Below, one piece after another: positions 1 to 8,395 of a stretch of 35,158 nucleotides of DNA. Under the pieces are notes generated by a model, which was not told the origin of the DNA, made no database searches, and saw only the letters and a program-made list of their open reading frames with translations. Source of the DNA: a virus; IMG/VR virus record IMGVR_UViG_3300036791_000706, positions 1-35,158 of that record; one strand, given 5' to 3'. Positions within the stretch are counted from its first letter, which is position 1. Each line of letters begins with the position of its first letter. The translations under genes were made by a program, and so were the position numbers.

Positions 1-2699
1 CATGCCACACCCGGCGCGCTGGTGACATTGGCGGTCGTGCCGTCCATGTAAGTCGCCATGCACGTCAACTGTTCGGTTGTGCCGACTTGCAGCGAGGAAT
101 AGGCCCCCGTCACCTGTACGTTGGCTAGCAATGTCTCCGTCGCGATGGTGGCCCCGCTGGGCAGCAGCGAAGTGTATTTAGCGTGATTGCCGCCCCCGAT
201 GGTCGTCCACGAGACGGTGTTGCTTGCAATCGTGCCCTTGGCGCTGGTGTCCACAAAGAGAACTTTGGTTGAAGCTGCGCTGCCCGTGGTGTCGCGGTCG
301 TACACGGCCAGCTGATTGGAACCGCGCAGGTAAATCACATCGCGGTAGGCTTGCAGTGCATCGCGGAATTGCCAGGGATTCGCGCCGCCCGCATAGCACC
401 CGTTCTGTGACACGCTTTGATCGATTCCGAAGGCTCCATAGTTGGGCATCTCCGAATGAATCGCCGTGGTCATGCCGCGCTGGTAGTCCTGCATCAGCTG
501 GCCGCCGTACATGCCTGTGTACTGTGCTAGGCAGCTATCCAGACCGCCCGCAGCATTGCCCGGTTGATCGTAAATCTGCACAAGATTCTGCCGCCCGGTA
601 GAGTAAAAACCATAGAGGTAATCGGTGAACACCATCGAGCCGCGCGTGATCATGCCGCCGTTGAAATAGATGTCAAACCGGCCCGCAGTTTGGGCCTCGT
701 GATTGATTAACGTGTTGCTTCCATAGATGGAAACCAGAGAATCACTTGTGCTGAAACCGCTGCGCATCTCCTGATGCTGATTGTTGGAGGAGTTCCACCA
801 TTCTTTCGGATAGTTCAGCCCCGGATCGGTGGTCGCGATGGTGGTGGGGTCGTTCGCGGTCTGCGTCAGAAAAATATCCAGCGCACTATTGCTGCCGTAA
901 AAGTTATTCATTTCGCTGTTGAATCCACAGTACGACGTGCAGCCGTTCAGGGTTCCATGTTTGCCGCCAAAGGCCGTATCCATCGTCATCCACAGGTTTG
1001 CATTGTTGCGGTCGGTGCGCCCGGTGTCCTCCGCGTCCGTGGTCAGCAATTCCGTTTCCGTCACCATGTCATACGGGCTTCGCTGCGTGATGTTGACATT
1101 GGTATCGCCGGTGCTGAGGAAGCCGAAGGCCGCACCCGTGGGCGTGCTGCCCTGATACATACCGGTCAGAAAAAACCTGTCAGCAATGGGCTTTAAATCC
1201 CATACGGTTCCATCTCCAAGCGCCACCTGGGGACCGTACAACAGCGGATCGTCATAGCCCGCGTTGTGGATGAGGTTAAGTGCGAGTCGCAGGCGATAAA
1301 ACGAATACGAGTACCAGCTCCCCTCCGCGGCTTCGCCTCCCCAGCCATCGCCGAAAGATTCGTAGGGTTCATTGCTAAACAGCCACGGCAGTTTGATGCT
1401 GGTGCCGAATCCGCCCGAGGGATAGAAGGCGTTAAGGCTGGGGTAGGTAATGGCCGGGTCTTCGAGGTGCGCCCACTCGCGGAGTAGATAGCTGCCTGTC
1501 ACCAGAGACCAATAAGCGTGCAGCGAACCGCCCGAGAAGTCGGGGCATATCTGATAGCGCGTCGCTCCGCATGTATTGTCCGCGCCGGTCAAGAGCGGGT
1601 CATTGGTGGCATCGTCGTGAAAGGTGAACGCAGCTCCCACCGACCAGAGAATTTTGGACAGCGCATAGTTGTTGCCCATAGCGCGCATTGATGACAACTG
1701 GTATTGATCGCCTGTAGCGATTTGTGCCGAGGTGTTGAATCCCGTTGTTGAAACGATGACGCCAACATTCATCGGGTGGATGTGACGCATCATCCACGCA
1801 TAGAACGAGCGCATCACGTTGAGGTCGGCGGTGGTCGTGACGGCTCCGCTTTGAACTGCCCAACCCATGCCCAACACGAAGTACTGCGATTCGTCGGACC
1901 ATGTGTTCGCGTTCCACGGAATTGTCTTAATCGCTAGATTCTTGGGCACGAATTTCTTCAAATAGGCCGCGTGCTCGGGCGTGTCCCAGGTGCGGTCAAG
2001 GTGCATCTTGTCGCGCGCCGAAGGGAAGATTTTGATAGAGCCAGCTTGAATCAATGGAAGTTCATACATCAGAATCTCGCGGATGTAGCAACCCCAATTT
2101 TTCGACGTGTCGCCCATCAGCTTCATCAGCGAGAAGTAATAGACACTCTGATCGTCGGGGTATCCAACTCCCCCACTCGGCGGCGTGGAGCCGGGACAGG
2201 TAAACGTCCATCCTGCGGAGATGAGGTTGTTGTAGTAGCCGTTGGCCTGATTCCGCATCGACGTAAAGGCAACATTGCTCGCGGTGGCTCGGGCTTGCAG
2301 CGTGGCGAGGTTGGCGGGGGTGATTAGAAACTGCGGAGTGTGCGCGGCGTCTGGAACTACCGGGCTGGCTGTGAACTTGACGTACATGGTCGCGCTCACA
2401 GCGGGGTTGGCGGCGGCGGTCGCGGTGAGTGTGAGCGGCGTGGAACCTGTTGCCGTCGCCGAATAGATAGAGACCGTGCAGGGTCCATTGGCAACGCATG
2501 TTGCGTTAGTGAGTGAGCCTCCCGAGGAAGTCCAGTTCACGCCTTTATTGTTCGTCCCGCTCACCATCGCCACGACGGGCAGATACGTACCGGCGTGGAC
2601 CTGGAAGGGCGCGGTGCTGGTGCTGGGCGCACTGAGGGTAATGGTCTGGGCGGGGAGTCCCAGCGTGACGAGTAGCAGGACAAGCGCAGCGAGACGCAT
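1..2699 (-). CDS. Secreted heparinase II/III-like polysaccharide lyase with Ig-like domains (3' end missing)
   Basis: An uninterrupted minus-strand frame runs from an ATG at 2699 to the window edge, about 899 codons with no stop, so the C-terminus lies outside. An AAGGGG ribosome site sits 6 bases before the start. Residues 1-18 (MRLAALVLLLVTLGLPAQ) are a Sec signal peptide with a likely PA|Q cleavage site. An Ig-like stretch follows (about 20-140, ending in a VNWTSSGG-type segment), then a Trp/Tyr-rich, probably alpha-helical part. Around residue 660 lies INHEAQTAGRFDIYFNGG, which resembles the His-containing H-x-x-(x)-AGxFxIYxxG motif of heparinase II/III and chondroitin AC lyases. The visible C-terminus (LTCMATYMDGTTANVTS) looks like a bacterial Ig-like (Big_2) domain. 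Inference: a depolymerase that degrades host capsule or slime polysaccharide. The usual second His is replaced (RQN), so activity is uncertain. It lies beyond the spike-like gene in the same array. Confidence 0.6.
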   Translation of the reverse strand, partial: MRLAALVLLLVTLGLPAQTITLSAPSTSTAPFQVHAGTYLPVVAMVSGTNNKGVNWTSSGGSLTNATCVANGPCTVSIYSATATGSTPLTLTATAAANPAVSATMYVKFTASPVVPDAAHTPQFLITPANLATLQARATASNVAFTSMRNQANGYYNNLISAGWTFTCPGSTPPSGGVGYPDDQSVYYFSLMKLMGDTSKNWGCYIREILMYELPLIQAGSIKIFPSARDKMHLDRTWDTPEHAAYLKKFVPKNLAIKTIPWNANTWSDESQYFVLGMGWAVQSGAVTTTADLNVMRSFYAWMMRHIHPMNVGVIVSTTGFNTSAQIATGDQYQLSSMRAMGNNYALSKILWSVGAAFTFHDDATNDPLLTGADNTCGATRYQICPDFSGGSLHAYWSLVTGSYLLREWAHLEDPAITYPSLNAFYPSGGFGTSIKLPWLFSNEPYESFGDGWGGEAAEGSWYSYSFYRLRLALNLIHNAGYDDPLLYGPQVALGDGTVWDLKPIADRFFLTGMYQGSTPTGAAFGFLSTGDTNVNITQRSPYDMVTETELLTTDAEDTGRTDRNNANLWMTMDTAFGGKHGTLNGCTSYCGFNSEMNNFYGSNSALDIFLTQTANDPTTIATTDPGLNYPKEWWNSSNNQHQEMRSGFSTSDSLVSIYGSNTLINHEAQTAGRFDIYFNGGMITRGSMVFTDYLYGFYSTGRQNLVQIYDQPGNAAGGLDSCLAQYTGMYGGQLMQDYQRGMTTAIHSEMPNYGAFGIDQSVSQNGCYAGGANPWQFRDALQAYRDVIYLRGSNQLAVYDRDTTGSAASTKVLFVDTSAKGTIASNTVSWTTIGGGNHAKYTSLLPSGATIATETLLANVQVTGAYSSLQVGTTEQLTCMATYMDGTTANVTSAPGVA

Positions 2700-2709
2700 C
2701 TCAAACCCC

Positions 2710-3030
2710 TTATGGCTTCGGTGGTTTATTGGCCTGTGCTGGTGGCTGTGCCGGTGGACCTTTCATCTGCTCTAGCTGCTGATTCAACTGCTGAATCTCC
2801 GCTTGCAGCTGCATCAGCTGGCGGTATTCCGTCAGCCGCAACAGGGTATCGTTGAGCGCGTTGGCCGCGACCTGATCGCGCTGCAACTGCATCTCCAGAT
2901 ATTGCTGTTTCTGATCCTGGCTGGGTGCGGGATTGGCGGGTGGGTTGGGATTGGTGGGTGGGGCCTTCTGCGGTTGCTGTGCAGAGAGGGCAGCGGCTAT
3001 CAGGATGAGTGCAAGTGCGGCTTTCTTCAT
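2710..3030 (-). CDS. Small exported coiled-coil protein, function unknown
   Basis: A 106-residue protein. Residues 1-17 (MKKAALALILIAAALSA) are a clear Sec signal peptide with an ALSA|QQ site. There is no lipobox cysteine, so it is not a lipoprotein. Residues 18-40 are Pro/Asn-rich. Residues 40-90 are Gln/Leu-rich with heptad character (LQAEIQQLNQQLEQM) and should form a coiled coil. The tail is Pro/Lys-rich. The start overlaps the stop of the upstream spike-like gene in an ATGA, so translation is probably coupled. I do not recognise the family. An exported oligomerising partner of the neighbouring spike or lyase, or a spanin-like envelope protein, are possible, but neither is shown by sequence. 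Confidence 0.75.
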   Translation of the reverse strand: MKKAALALILIAAALSAQQPQKAPPTNPNPPANPAPSQDQKQQYLEMQLQRDQVAANALNDTLLRLTEYRQLMQLQAEIQQLNQQLEQMKGPPAQPPAQANKPPKP

Positions 3031-6000
3031 GGTGTTGTCCTCCCTAGAATGGCCTCGTTGTAACCGGAACCGTTGGCTTTGCAGTGATAGATGTAGCGGT
3101 CATCCGCCCAAATCTCTCCCGCCCCGTGGCCTTTGCAGTTGCGCCGCGCGGTCATCACAGAGGCGGTGAGGCTGGTGGGTGCAGCGGGCCTCGTCGTGCC
3201 CGCTCCTGGCGGCGCTTCGACGTGGTTGGTGGTGCCGTCGCACCATACCTCGTTGCCGTCGTTGTAAAAACCCCATCCGGCCTGCGTGCAGGCGCTCCCG
3301 TTGGCGGGCGCGGTTGCCCCGCTATTCAGTGGCGCGGCGGTGTAAATATACTGGCCGCCGATGGCCACGCCGTTCGCTCCCAACATCACTAGTGCGTTTG
3401 CGGTGCTTTCGAGAACGATTTGAGTCGATGCGGCTATGTGGAAGGTCTGATATTGATTCTCGATATACGCTAGCTGTGCGTTCGATGCGTCGAGAAAACT
3501 CTGGTAAAGATACCGCCCCGAAACTGGCCTCTGATTGATCGCCACGCTATGAAAAATCTGCGTTCCATTGATCGCTTCCAGCCCGTTCATGTACATGGTG
3601 ATGTAGGTAAAAGCGGTGCTGTCATCAGGCGGATTATTGACGACCAACGCTCCGTTGGGCGTGTTGTTGACGGACGGCGACGCGATAATGGTAGGCGCTA
3701 ATCTGTTGCCTTTTGCATAGCTGAACTGTGCCGCCATCGAAGATGGGATGCCCGAGGGAGAAATCTGCACGTCTCCCTGAATCTGCCAGCCGGAACTAAG
3801 AGTTCCGGCGTCTGGACCGCCAAGGAAGGTGCCGGGACACATTTGCTGGATGCTCGACGCATAGCTTTGCGCGAAGAGAAAGCCGCACTGGAAGTCGGTG
3901 AAGAATGATCCGTGAATCAGATTGTCCACCACCACCACATTCTTAACCGGCCCTGTCCAATGCAGCACCGCTCCCATCGTGTACTGCCCTCCGCCCCAGG
4001 TGTAAGTAGCGTCGGTCGTGGTGTTTTTGCCAAAGATGAAATCGCGCGGGGAATAGCCTCCCATCTGCGCGCCGTTGAGGACATACAACAAAGTCGAACC
4101 CGCAGACATAGGGTGGTTGTCGGTCAAGTTGTAATAAAAGGTGTCGTTAGCCGAAGTCGCTATCATGCCCGCGAGCACGTTGTCGCCATTGTTCCAAGTT
4201 GCTCCGGTGTCTTCGACCTTAAGCTCCTGCCCATCTATGCCGGGAACTGCTCCATAGTTGCAGGTTGAACTGCACCGCACGTCCAGCACCCGCGCGCCCT
4301 GATAGATGTGGACCGCGCCAACTCCTCCGATGGCCGCGTCCATGCCGATCTGTGCTTGGCGCGCCACAATCAAGGTGTTGTTGGCCGTCGATCCCAGGAC
4401 GTAGTACGTCGCGTGGGCGTTCCATGTGACGCTTTGCACGCTGGCATCCGTCACCAGAAAATGACAGGCCATGCCGCCGATATACAACTTTGCTCCTGCG
4501 TCGTGATGCTCGCTCAGCAGCATCGTGACTTGCTGCGTTCCCCCGCTGAAGGTTCCCAACGCTTGAATCGTTCCGCACTCCACGCTGACATTGCCCGCAA
4601 ACTCGGCTGCCGTTCCTACCAGGGAGGTGCCGCCCGCTCCCGCAGTCTTGAGGTCAACCGTAGTGTTAACCGTGAACGCCATCGATGTTTTGGTTTGCTC
4701 CGTAGTAGTCGGCGGCTGAATAGCGGCTGTCGTCGTCACCATTCTGGAGACCGGGTAATTCGTCAGAGTCATGGTTAGGGTGGATGAGCCATCACCCGTC
4801 AGTGCTTGCCCGATTGCGGTGTCGGCAATGACTCCAGTGGTGGTGTTGAGCAACTGCCGCATCACGCCGATTCCGCCCGCTTGGTTGTAGAGATAGAGCT
4901 TGCTATATCCCAGCGTGGCATGATGCTCTCCGTTCTGCCATAGCGTCGCGTGAAATTCGCTCCCTCCGATTGTGTTGATCCAGCGCACATTATGAATCCC
5001 CTCGTCTGCGCTCGAATCCTGCCCGCCGTATTCGTTGTCAATTTGCAAGTCAATCGTCTGGGCATCGCCCCTGCCCAGGTCGAAAATTTGCGCGCTTATC
5101 AGGGATTTATTGATCGATGCGCTAGCGAAGGTCGCGATAATGTTGAACAGTGTTTCTCCAAACCATCCGCTCGGCTGCGCGGGGGAAATGGCCCCGTAAT
5201 AAAAGCCGGGGACATCGAAGTTGAGATTGATTCCCATGCAGGTTTGAACGGTGGGCGGGGTCGTGCCGGGGTTATCGGAACCGGGCAGGTTCTTGCTGGC
5301 GAGACAGTCAAATTGATAATTGGCGATGCCGTTGGCGCTGAAGCCGGGGTTCTGCGATTTGAGATGAAAGCGCCCCTGACGGTTATCCTCCCAAAGAATC
5401 CGGTCATTGGTCGCCGTGTCGATGATCGCTTGTTCCCACGTGCTGTAGTTCGGCTCTATGCGGATCGCGCCGGGTCCATTGGGTCCAATCGCTGTCTGCG
5501 CATTAGCGATGCCGTTGCTGTTGTTATTGCCGGGGCCGGGTGGGACGGTGCTTGAACCAGTTGCGGAGTATTCGTTGAGTCCGAACTGCTGATTCCAGAT
5601 CGCGCCCGGAACTGTAAGGTCATTGGGCGTGGCTCCCTGGCCCCAATTGGCGTGTCCCTGCGCGTAGCTGGTGCCGGACCCCGTACCGTTATAGACAGCG
5701 GCCTTGTACTGTGGGCCGGTGCCTCCTGCGCCTCCGCCGCTTCCGGGCGTGGAGCACGTGCCGTCGCTGTTGAGTGTGCCGCTGCATCCCCACAGTGCGG
5801 CGACATCCGCAGAGGTGGCCGGTCGCGAGGTGCTGTTATTCACACCGTAGACGACGGCTCCTGAGGGGAATGACCCGCCGCTAACGACGGCGCTATAGTG
5901 CGTGCCGTTCCATTCGTAGTAGGTGAAGGGCACCACTCGCTGGTCTTGGATGTGGGTGCCGCTGCATCCCCCGGTTACGCTCGTGGGGGTGTCGGTGGTG

Positions 6001-6242
6001 GCGACGCCGGGAAGGATGATGACGGAAAAACTGTAGTTGCCAGTTTTGCACGCATAGGTGATCGCGCTTTGAATGGTGCTATAACCGCTCTGCCCAACAT
6101 ACAGCTGTTGATTTACCTGGGGCGTCTTGATGGGTCCCATGCTGGTTTGTGCCTTGCTGGATTGGGTCCACCACAGCAGCAGCAGAAACACCAGTAACAT
6201 GCAGGCCGCGATATTCAAACATAGCTTCTGCCGGTCGCTCAT
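3027..6242 (-). CDS. Large tail-spike-like / pectate-lyase-fold protein with N-terminal membrane segment
   Basis: A protein of 1071 residues from the ATG at 6242, chosen because GGGAGGG lies just upstream. An in-frame extension to 6311 has no such site. Residues 8-26 are strongly hydrophobic (CLNIAACMLLVFLLLLWW), followed by SSKAQ, so this is a signal peptide or a signal anchor. The next stretch (VNQQLYVGQSGYSTIQSAI) resembles the entry of right-handed beta-helix, pectate-lyase-like phage proteins. The rest is rich in Gly, Asn, Thr and Ser with many short beta-like repeats. C-terminal Cys-containing segments (WGFYNDGNEVWCDG and IWADDRYIYHCKANG) look like small receptor or carbohydrate modules. 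Inference: a host-surface-binding or depolymerising spike. The hydrophobic N-terminus is unusual for a virion fibre. It stops in an ATGA overlap with the next gene. Confidence 0.65.
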   Translation of the reverse strand: MSDRQKLCLNIAACMLLVFLLLLWWTQSSKAQTSMGPIKTPQVNQQLYVGQSGYSTIQSAITYACKTGNYSFSVIILPGVATTDTPTSVTGGCSGTHIQDQRVVPFTYYEWNGTHYSAVVSGGSFPSGAVVYGVNNSTSRPATSADVAALWGCSGTLNSDGTCSTPGSGGGAGGTGPQYKAAVYNGTGSGTSYAQGHANWGQGATPNDLTVPGAIWNQQFGLNEYSATGSSTVPPGPGNNNSNGIANAQTAIGPNGPGAIRIEPNYSTWEQAIIDTATNDRILWEDNRQGRFHLKSQNPGFSANGIANYQFDCLASKNLPGSDNPGTTPPTVQTCMGINLNFDVPGFYYGAISPAQPSGWFGETLFNIIATFASASINKSLISAQIFDLGRGDAQTIDLQIDNEYGGQDSSADEGIHNVRWINTIGGSEFHATLWQNGEHHATLGYSKLYLYNQAGGIGVMRQLLNTTTGVIADTAIGQALTGDGSSTLTMTLTNYPVSRMVTTTAAIQPPTTTEQTKTSMAFTVNTTVDLKTAGAGGTSLVGTAAEFAGNVSVECGTIQALGTFSGGTQQVTMLLSEHHDAGAKLYIGGMACHFLVTDASVQSVTWNAHATYYVLGSTANNTLIVARQAQIGMDAAIGGVGAVHIYQGARVLDVRCSSTCNYGAVPGIDGQELKVEDTGATWNNGDNVLAGMIATSANDTFYYNLTDNHPMSAGSTLLYVLNGAQMGGYSPRDFIFGKNTTTDATYTWGGGQYTMGAVLHWTGPVKNVVVVDNLIHGSFFTDFQCGFLFAQSYASSIQQMCPGTFLGGPDAGTLSSGWQIQGDVQISPSGIPSSMAAQFSYAKGNRLAPTIIASPSVNNTPNGALVVNNPPDDSTAFTYITMYMNGLEAINGTQIFHSVAINQRPVSGRYLYQSFLDASNAQLAYIENQYQTFHIAASTQIVLESTANALVMLGANGVAIGGQYIYTAAPLNSGATAPANGSACTQAGWGFYNDGNEVWCDGTTNHVEAPPGAGTTRPAAPTSLTASVMTARRNCKGHGAGEIWADDRYIYHCKANGSGYNEAILGRTTP

Positions 6243-6258
6243 GGCTTCCCTCCCCTTT

Positions 6259-6567
6259 TCACGTCCACGTCCCCGGTGTAATGGACCGCAAAATCCCCTC
6301 CGGTGTTCCAACGAAACACTGCACGGTGACGCTATTTGGGGTCGGGTTCAAGCTCATCCCGTTCAATGCCCCTGCACCCCAATTCAGGCGGTGATTGCCT
6401 TTTGAGTCTTGCTGCAACACGAATACATATAGCTGCCCTGGTGAGACCTTCTCGATGCGCAGCGATTGCACAGAGGTGCGAAAGAGGAGAACGAAGGTTT
6501 CCTGCGCGCTGGCATCGATCAGCATCGTTTGTGCGGCGGATTGGCTGAGAGTTCTGCGCTGATTCAT
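6259..6567 (-). CDS. Small fibre-domain protein
   Basis: A 102-residue protein starting in an ATGA overlap with the stop of the preceding gene. The C-terminal two thirds (LYVFVLQQDSKGNHRLNW and SVTVQCFVGTPEGILRSIT) align by eye with the C-terminus of its upstream neighbour (LYTIIIIQDDAGGHAFDW and GITIQTFVAVNGNLYAIG). This is the 'QDatGgh-fxWP' beta module seen repeatedly in phage tail fibres and head decoration proteins. The N-terminal 20 residues are polar. Inference: a virion surface or tail-fibre component related by duplication to the next gene. Confidence 0.7.
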   Translation of the reverse strand: MNQRRTLSQSAAQTMLIDASAQETFVLLFRTSVQSLRIEKVSPGQLYVFVLQQDSKGNHRLNWGAGALNGMSLNPTPNSVTVQCFVGTPEGILRSITPGTWT

Positions 6568-7235
6568 GGCCAGTAGGTTCCTGCACCGATGGCATAGAGA
6601 TTCCCATTCACGGCGACGAAAGTTTGTATCGTGATTCCGTTCGGGTCCTGGTTCACCGACGTTGCATTGTTGACGCTGGGGGGCCAGTCGAAGGCATGCC
6701 CTCCCGCGTCGTCCTGAATGATGATGATGGTGTAGAGGTTGCCGTCAACCAAAGGCATGAAGTGTGGATTGGCGATGTCTCCCGTGAGTGTGATTTGCCA
6801 TGCCGTGTAGTCATCGCCGGGAAAAACGGCCGCAGGATCGTAGTCCACCACCAGCAACAGGTCGAGCACCAGATAAGGCAGCTTCGCCGGGGGCGTCTGC
6901 GAGGGGTCAAAAGGATCTGTGTCGTCCAAGTCATAGCTCGGCTGCGTGCTCAGAAATTGGTAGGCGTTAACCTGCACAACGTCTCCGTTGTCGTCCTTGA
7001 TGGTGACGGTGTAATAGGTTCCGTCTGGAGCGATGAGGTCATTGCCGCTAACGTCAAAGGTGAACGTGCCGTTACTCGCCACGTCCACGCTGTAATCGGT
7101 GACGCGGGCCGCGAGTCCGGTGGCGTTCAACCGTGGAATCTGGCTCCCATAGCCGCACAGCGCCACTTCGACACTGCCCACCTCGGGGTGTCCTCCGATG
7201 ATCGTTTGCAATGAGCCGTTGATAACTACTGGCAT
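6564..7235 (-). CDS. Tail-fibre-like virion protein with C-terminal QDATGG-type domain
   Basis: A 223-residue protein from the ATG at 7235, preceded by GAGAGG. An upstream in-frame start at 7253 would overlap the previous gene and lacks a better site. Residues about 1-110 form a beta-rich N-terminal domain (VVINGSLQTIIGG, GTFTFDVSGND, GTYYTVTIKDDNGDVV), as in fibre proteins that add a phase of strands before a coupling domain. The C-terminal part carries the fibre module shared with the 6259-6567 protein. No enzymatic motif is visible. The stop overlaps the next start by 4 bases. Inference: structural tail fibre or decoration protein. Confidence 0.7.
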   Translation of the reverse strand: MPVVINGSLQTIIGGHPEVGSVEVALCGYGSQIPRLNATGLAARVTDYSVDVASNGTFTFDVSGNDLIAPDGTYYTVTIKDDNGDVVQVNAYQFLSTQPSYDLDDTDPFDPSQTPPAKLPYLVLDLLLVVDYDPAAVFPGDDYTAWQITLTGDIANPHFMPLVDGNLYTIIIIQDDAGGHAFDWPPSVNNATSVNQDPNGITIQTFVAVNGNLYAIGAGTYWP

Positions 7236-7245
7236 GGCAAACCTC

Positions 7246-7668
7246 TCACCCAAAGAAAGTTAACTGGCCCACTGTGGCTAGGCGCGGATGGCTTTCAAGG
7301 TCATCAAGTACGTGCTCTTGAAACCACTCGCGGTTAACGTTGTGCAGCTCCGCGTAATACAGACTTTTGCCGCTGCCGTTGTTGACGTTGCTATCGTCGG
7401 CGATGCCGTAATACACATCGTCAATTCTGTGTAATAGCTGGCGGAAAACTCCATCGCTGGGGTCGATGGTCGCGGGCGGCTGCTCGGTCCCACGGCTGTC
7501 CGGCGCGTGCTCGATAACTCGCAGCCAGTCGCCTCCCTGCCATCCGGCATCCACGCGATTCTTGAGCACCTGGGCGACGGCTAGCATCGGCTCTAATCCT
7601 CCGCTCGCGAACGCCTCGCCATAGACCAGCGCTATAAGCCGCGCCTTGATATATCCCTCATAGGTCAT
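7246..7668 (-). CDS. SleB/CwlJ-like cell-wall hydrolase (putative)
   Basis: A 140-residue protein preceded by AAGGA. Residues 13-37 (LVYGEAF, then MLAVAQVLKNRVDAGW) match the core of the Hydrolase_2 (SleB/CwlJ) family: an aromatic-x-E-A helix carrying the catalytic Glu (E18 here), then the AVAxVxxNRV helix. The distal part (SLYYAELHN, residues 103-111) fits the later beta-rich half of that fold, though the middle is divergent. Family knowledge: these enzymes cut peptidoglycan glycan strands. In this position it could be the endolysin or a virion lysin acting at entry. It overlaps the stop of the upstream gene by 11 bases. No holin is obvious next to it. There is no signal peptide. Confidence 0.6.
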   Translation of the reverse strand: MTYEGYIKARLIALVYGEAFASGGLEPMLAVAQVLKNRVDAGWQGGDWLRVIEHAPDSRGTEQPPATIDPSDGVFRQLLHRIDDVYYGIADDSNVNNGSGKSLYYAELHNVNREWFQEHVLDDLESHPRLATVGQLTFFG

Positions 7669-8395
7669 CGGCGTGCTTCCTTTCGCGATAGCTCTGCAAG
7701 GTCTCGCGGTAGAGTTCGCTGGCGGCGTTCTCTACCACCCGCCCGAAGGCCCGCTCCGCTTCGGCCTCGGTCACAACATCTGAGAGGATGAGTCGCAACA
7801 GTGCGGTGCGCCATCCGCGATAGCGTTCGCGAATCGGCACATCAAACGCATCGAAAAACATGAGGCTCCACTCTGGCCCGCAATCCCATTGCAGGCTGGT
7901 GACGTACAACGGCGCGCGTGATCCGTCCGGCTGCGTCACCCAGGCGCTCACTCCCACCAGCCCCGCGTTGTTCTCACTTGTGCCTTTGCGGTATATAGCG
8001 TCTTCATGCAGCCATAACCGCGCGTTCGATCGGACCTTGGGATGCAGCGCCAGAAGCCCGGTCTTGTCGTCCGGCACCCACACCCATGTCACTGCCGGTT
8101 CGAGCGACGCCTCCACGCCGGCATTTTGCAGCTTCCGTATGAAATCGTGCGGGTGCAGGATGTTGACTAGCCGCATGGCTTCGTTCTCTTTGCCTATCCA
8201 TCGCTGCTGTCCCTTCCATCGGCTGTCATGGGCGGCGCGGTAGTTGTCTTCAAAGAGTTCCTGTTCGGCCTCGATGTTCTGTTGCAGCGCGGGGCGCTCG
8301 TCGAGAACTATCTCCACGTCCGGCGTCTTCAACTCCTCGTCATAGCTGAGAGTCGAGCGCTTCAGATTCGATTCGATGTGTCCGGCTTCCGGCAT
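7658..8395 (-). CDS. Hypothetical virion-module protein
   Basis: A 245-residue protein, soluble and acidic. The start at 8395 is placed six bases after a GGGGG site and overlaps the upstream stop as TGATG; an ATG one codon earlier is also possible. A Trp-rich central region (AVTWVWVPDDKTG, residues about 100-115, and LQWDCGPEWSLMFFDAFD, about 168-185) suggests a compact globular domain. The C-terminal third is helical and charged. I recognise no family. Its place between the internal virion candidates and the lysin suggests a structural or assembly role (inference). Confidence 0.7.
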   Translation of the reverse strand: MPEAGHIESNLKRSTLSYDEELKTPDVEIVLDERPALQQNIEAEQELFEDNYRAAHDSRWKGQQRWIGKENEAMRLVNILHPHDFIRKLQNAGVEASLEPAVTWVWVPDDKTGLLALHPKVRSNARLWLHEDAIYRKGTSENNAGLVGVSAWVTQPDGSRAPLYVTSLQWDCGPEWSLMFFDAFDVPIRERYRGWRTALLRLILSDVVTEAEAERAFGRVVENAASELYRETLQSYRERKHADDL

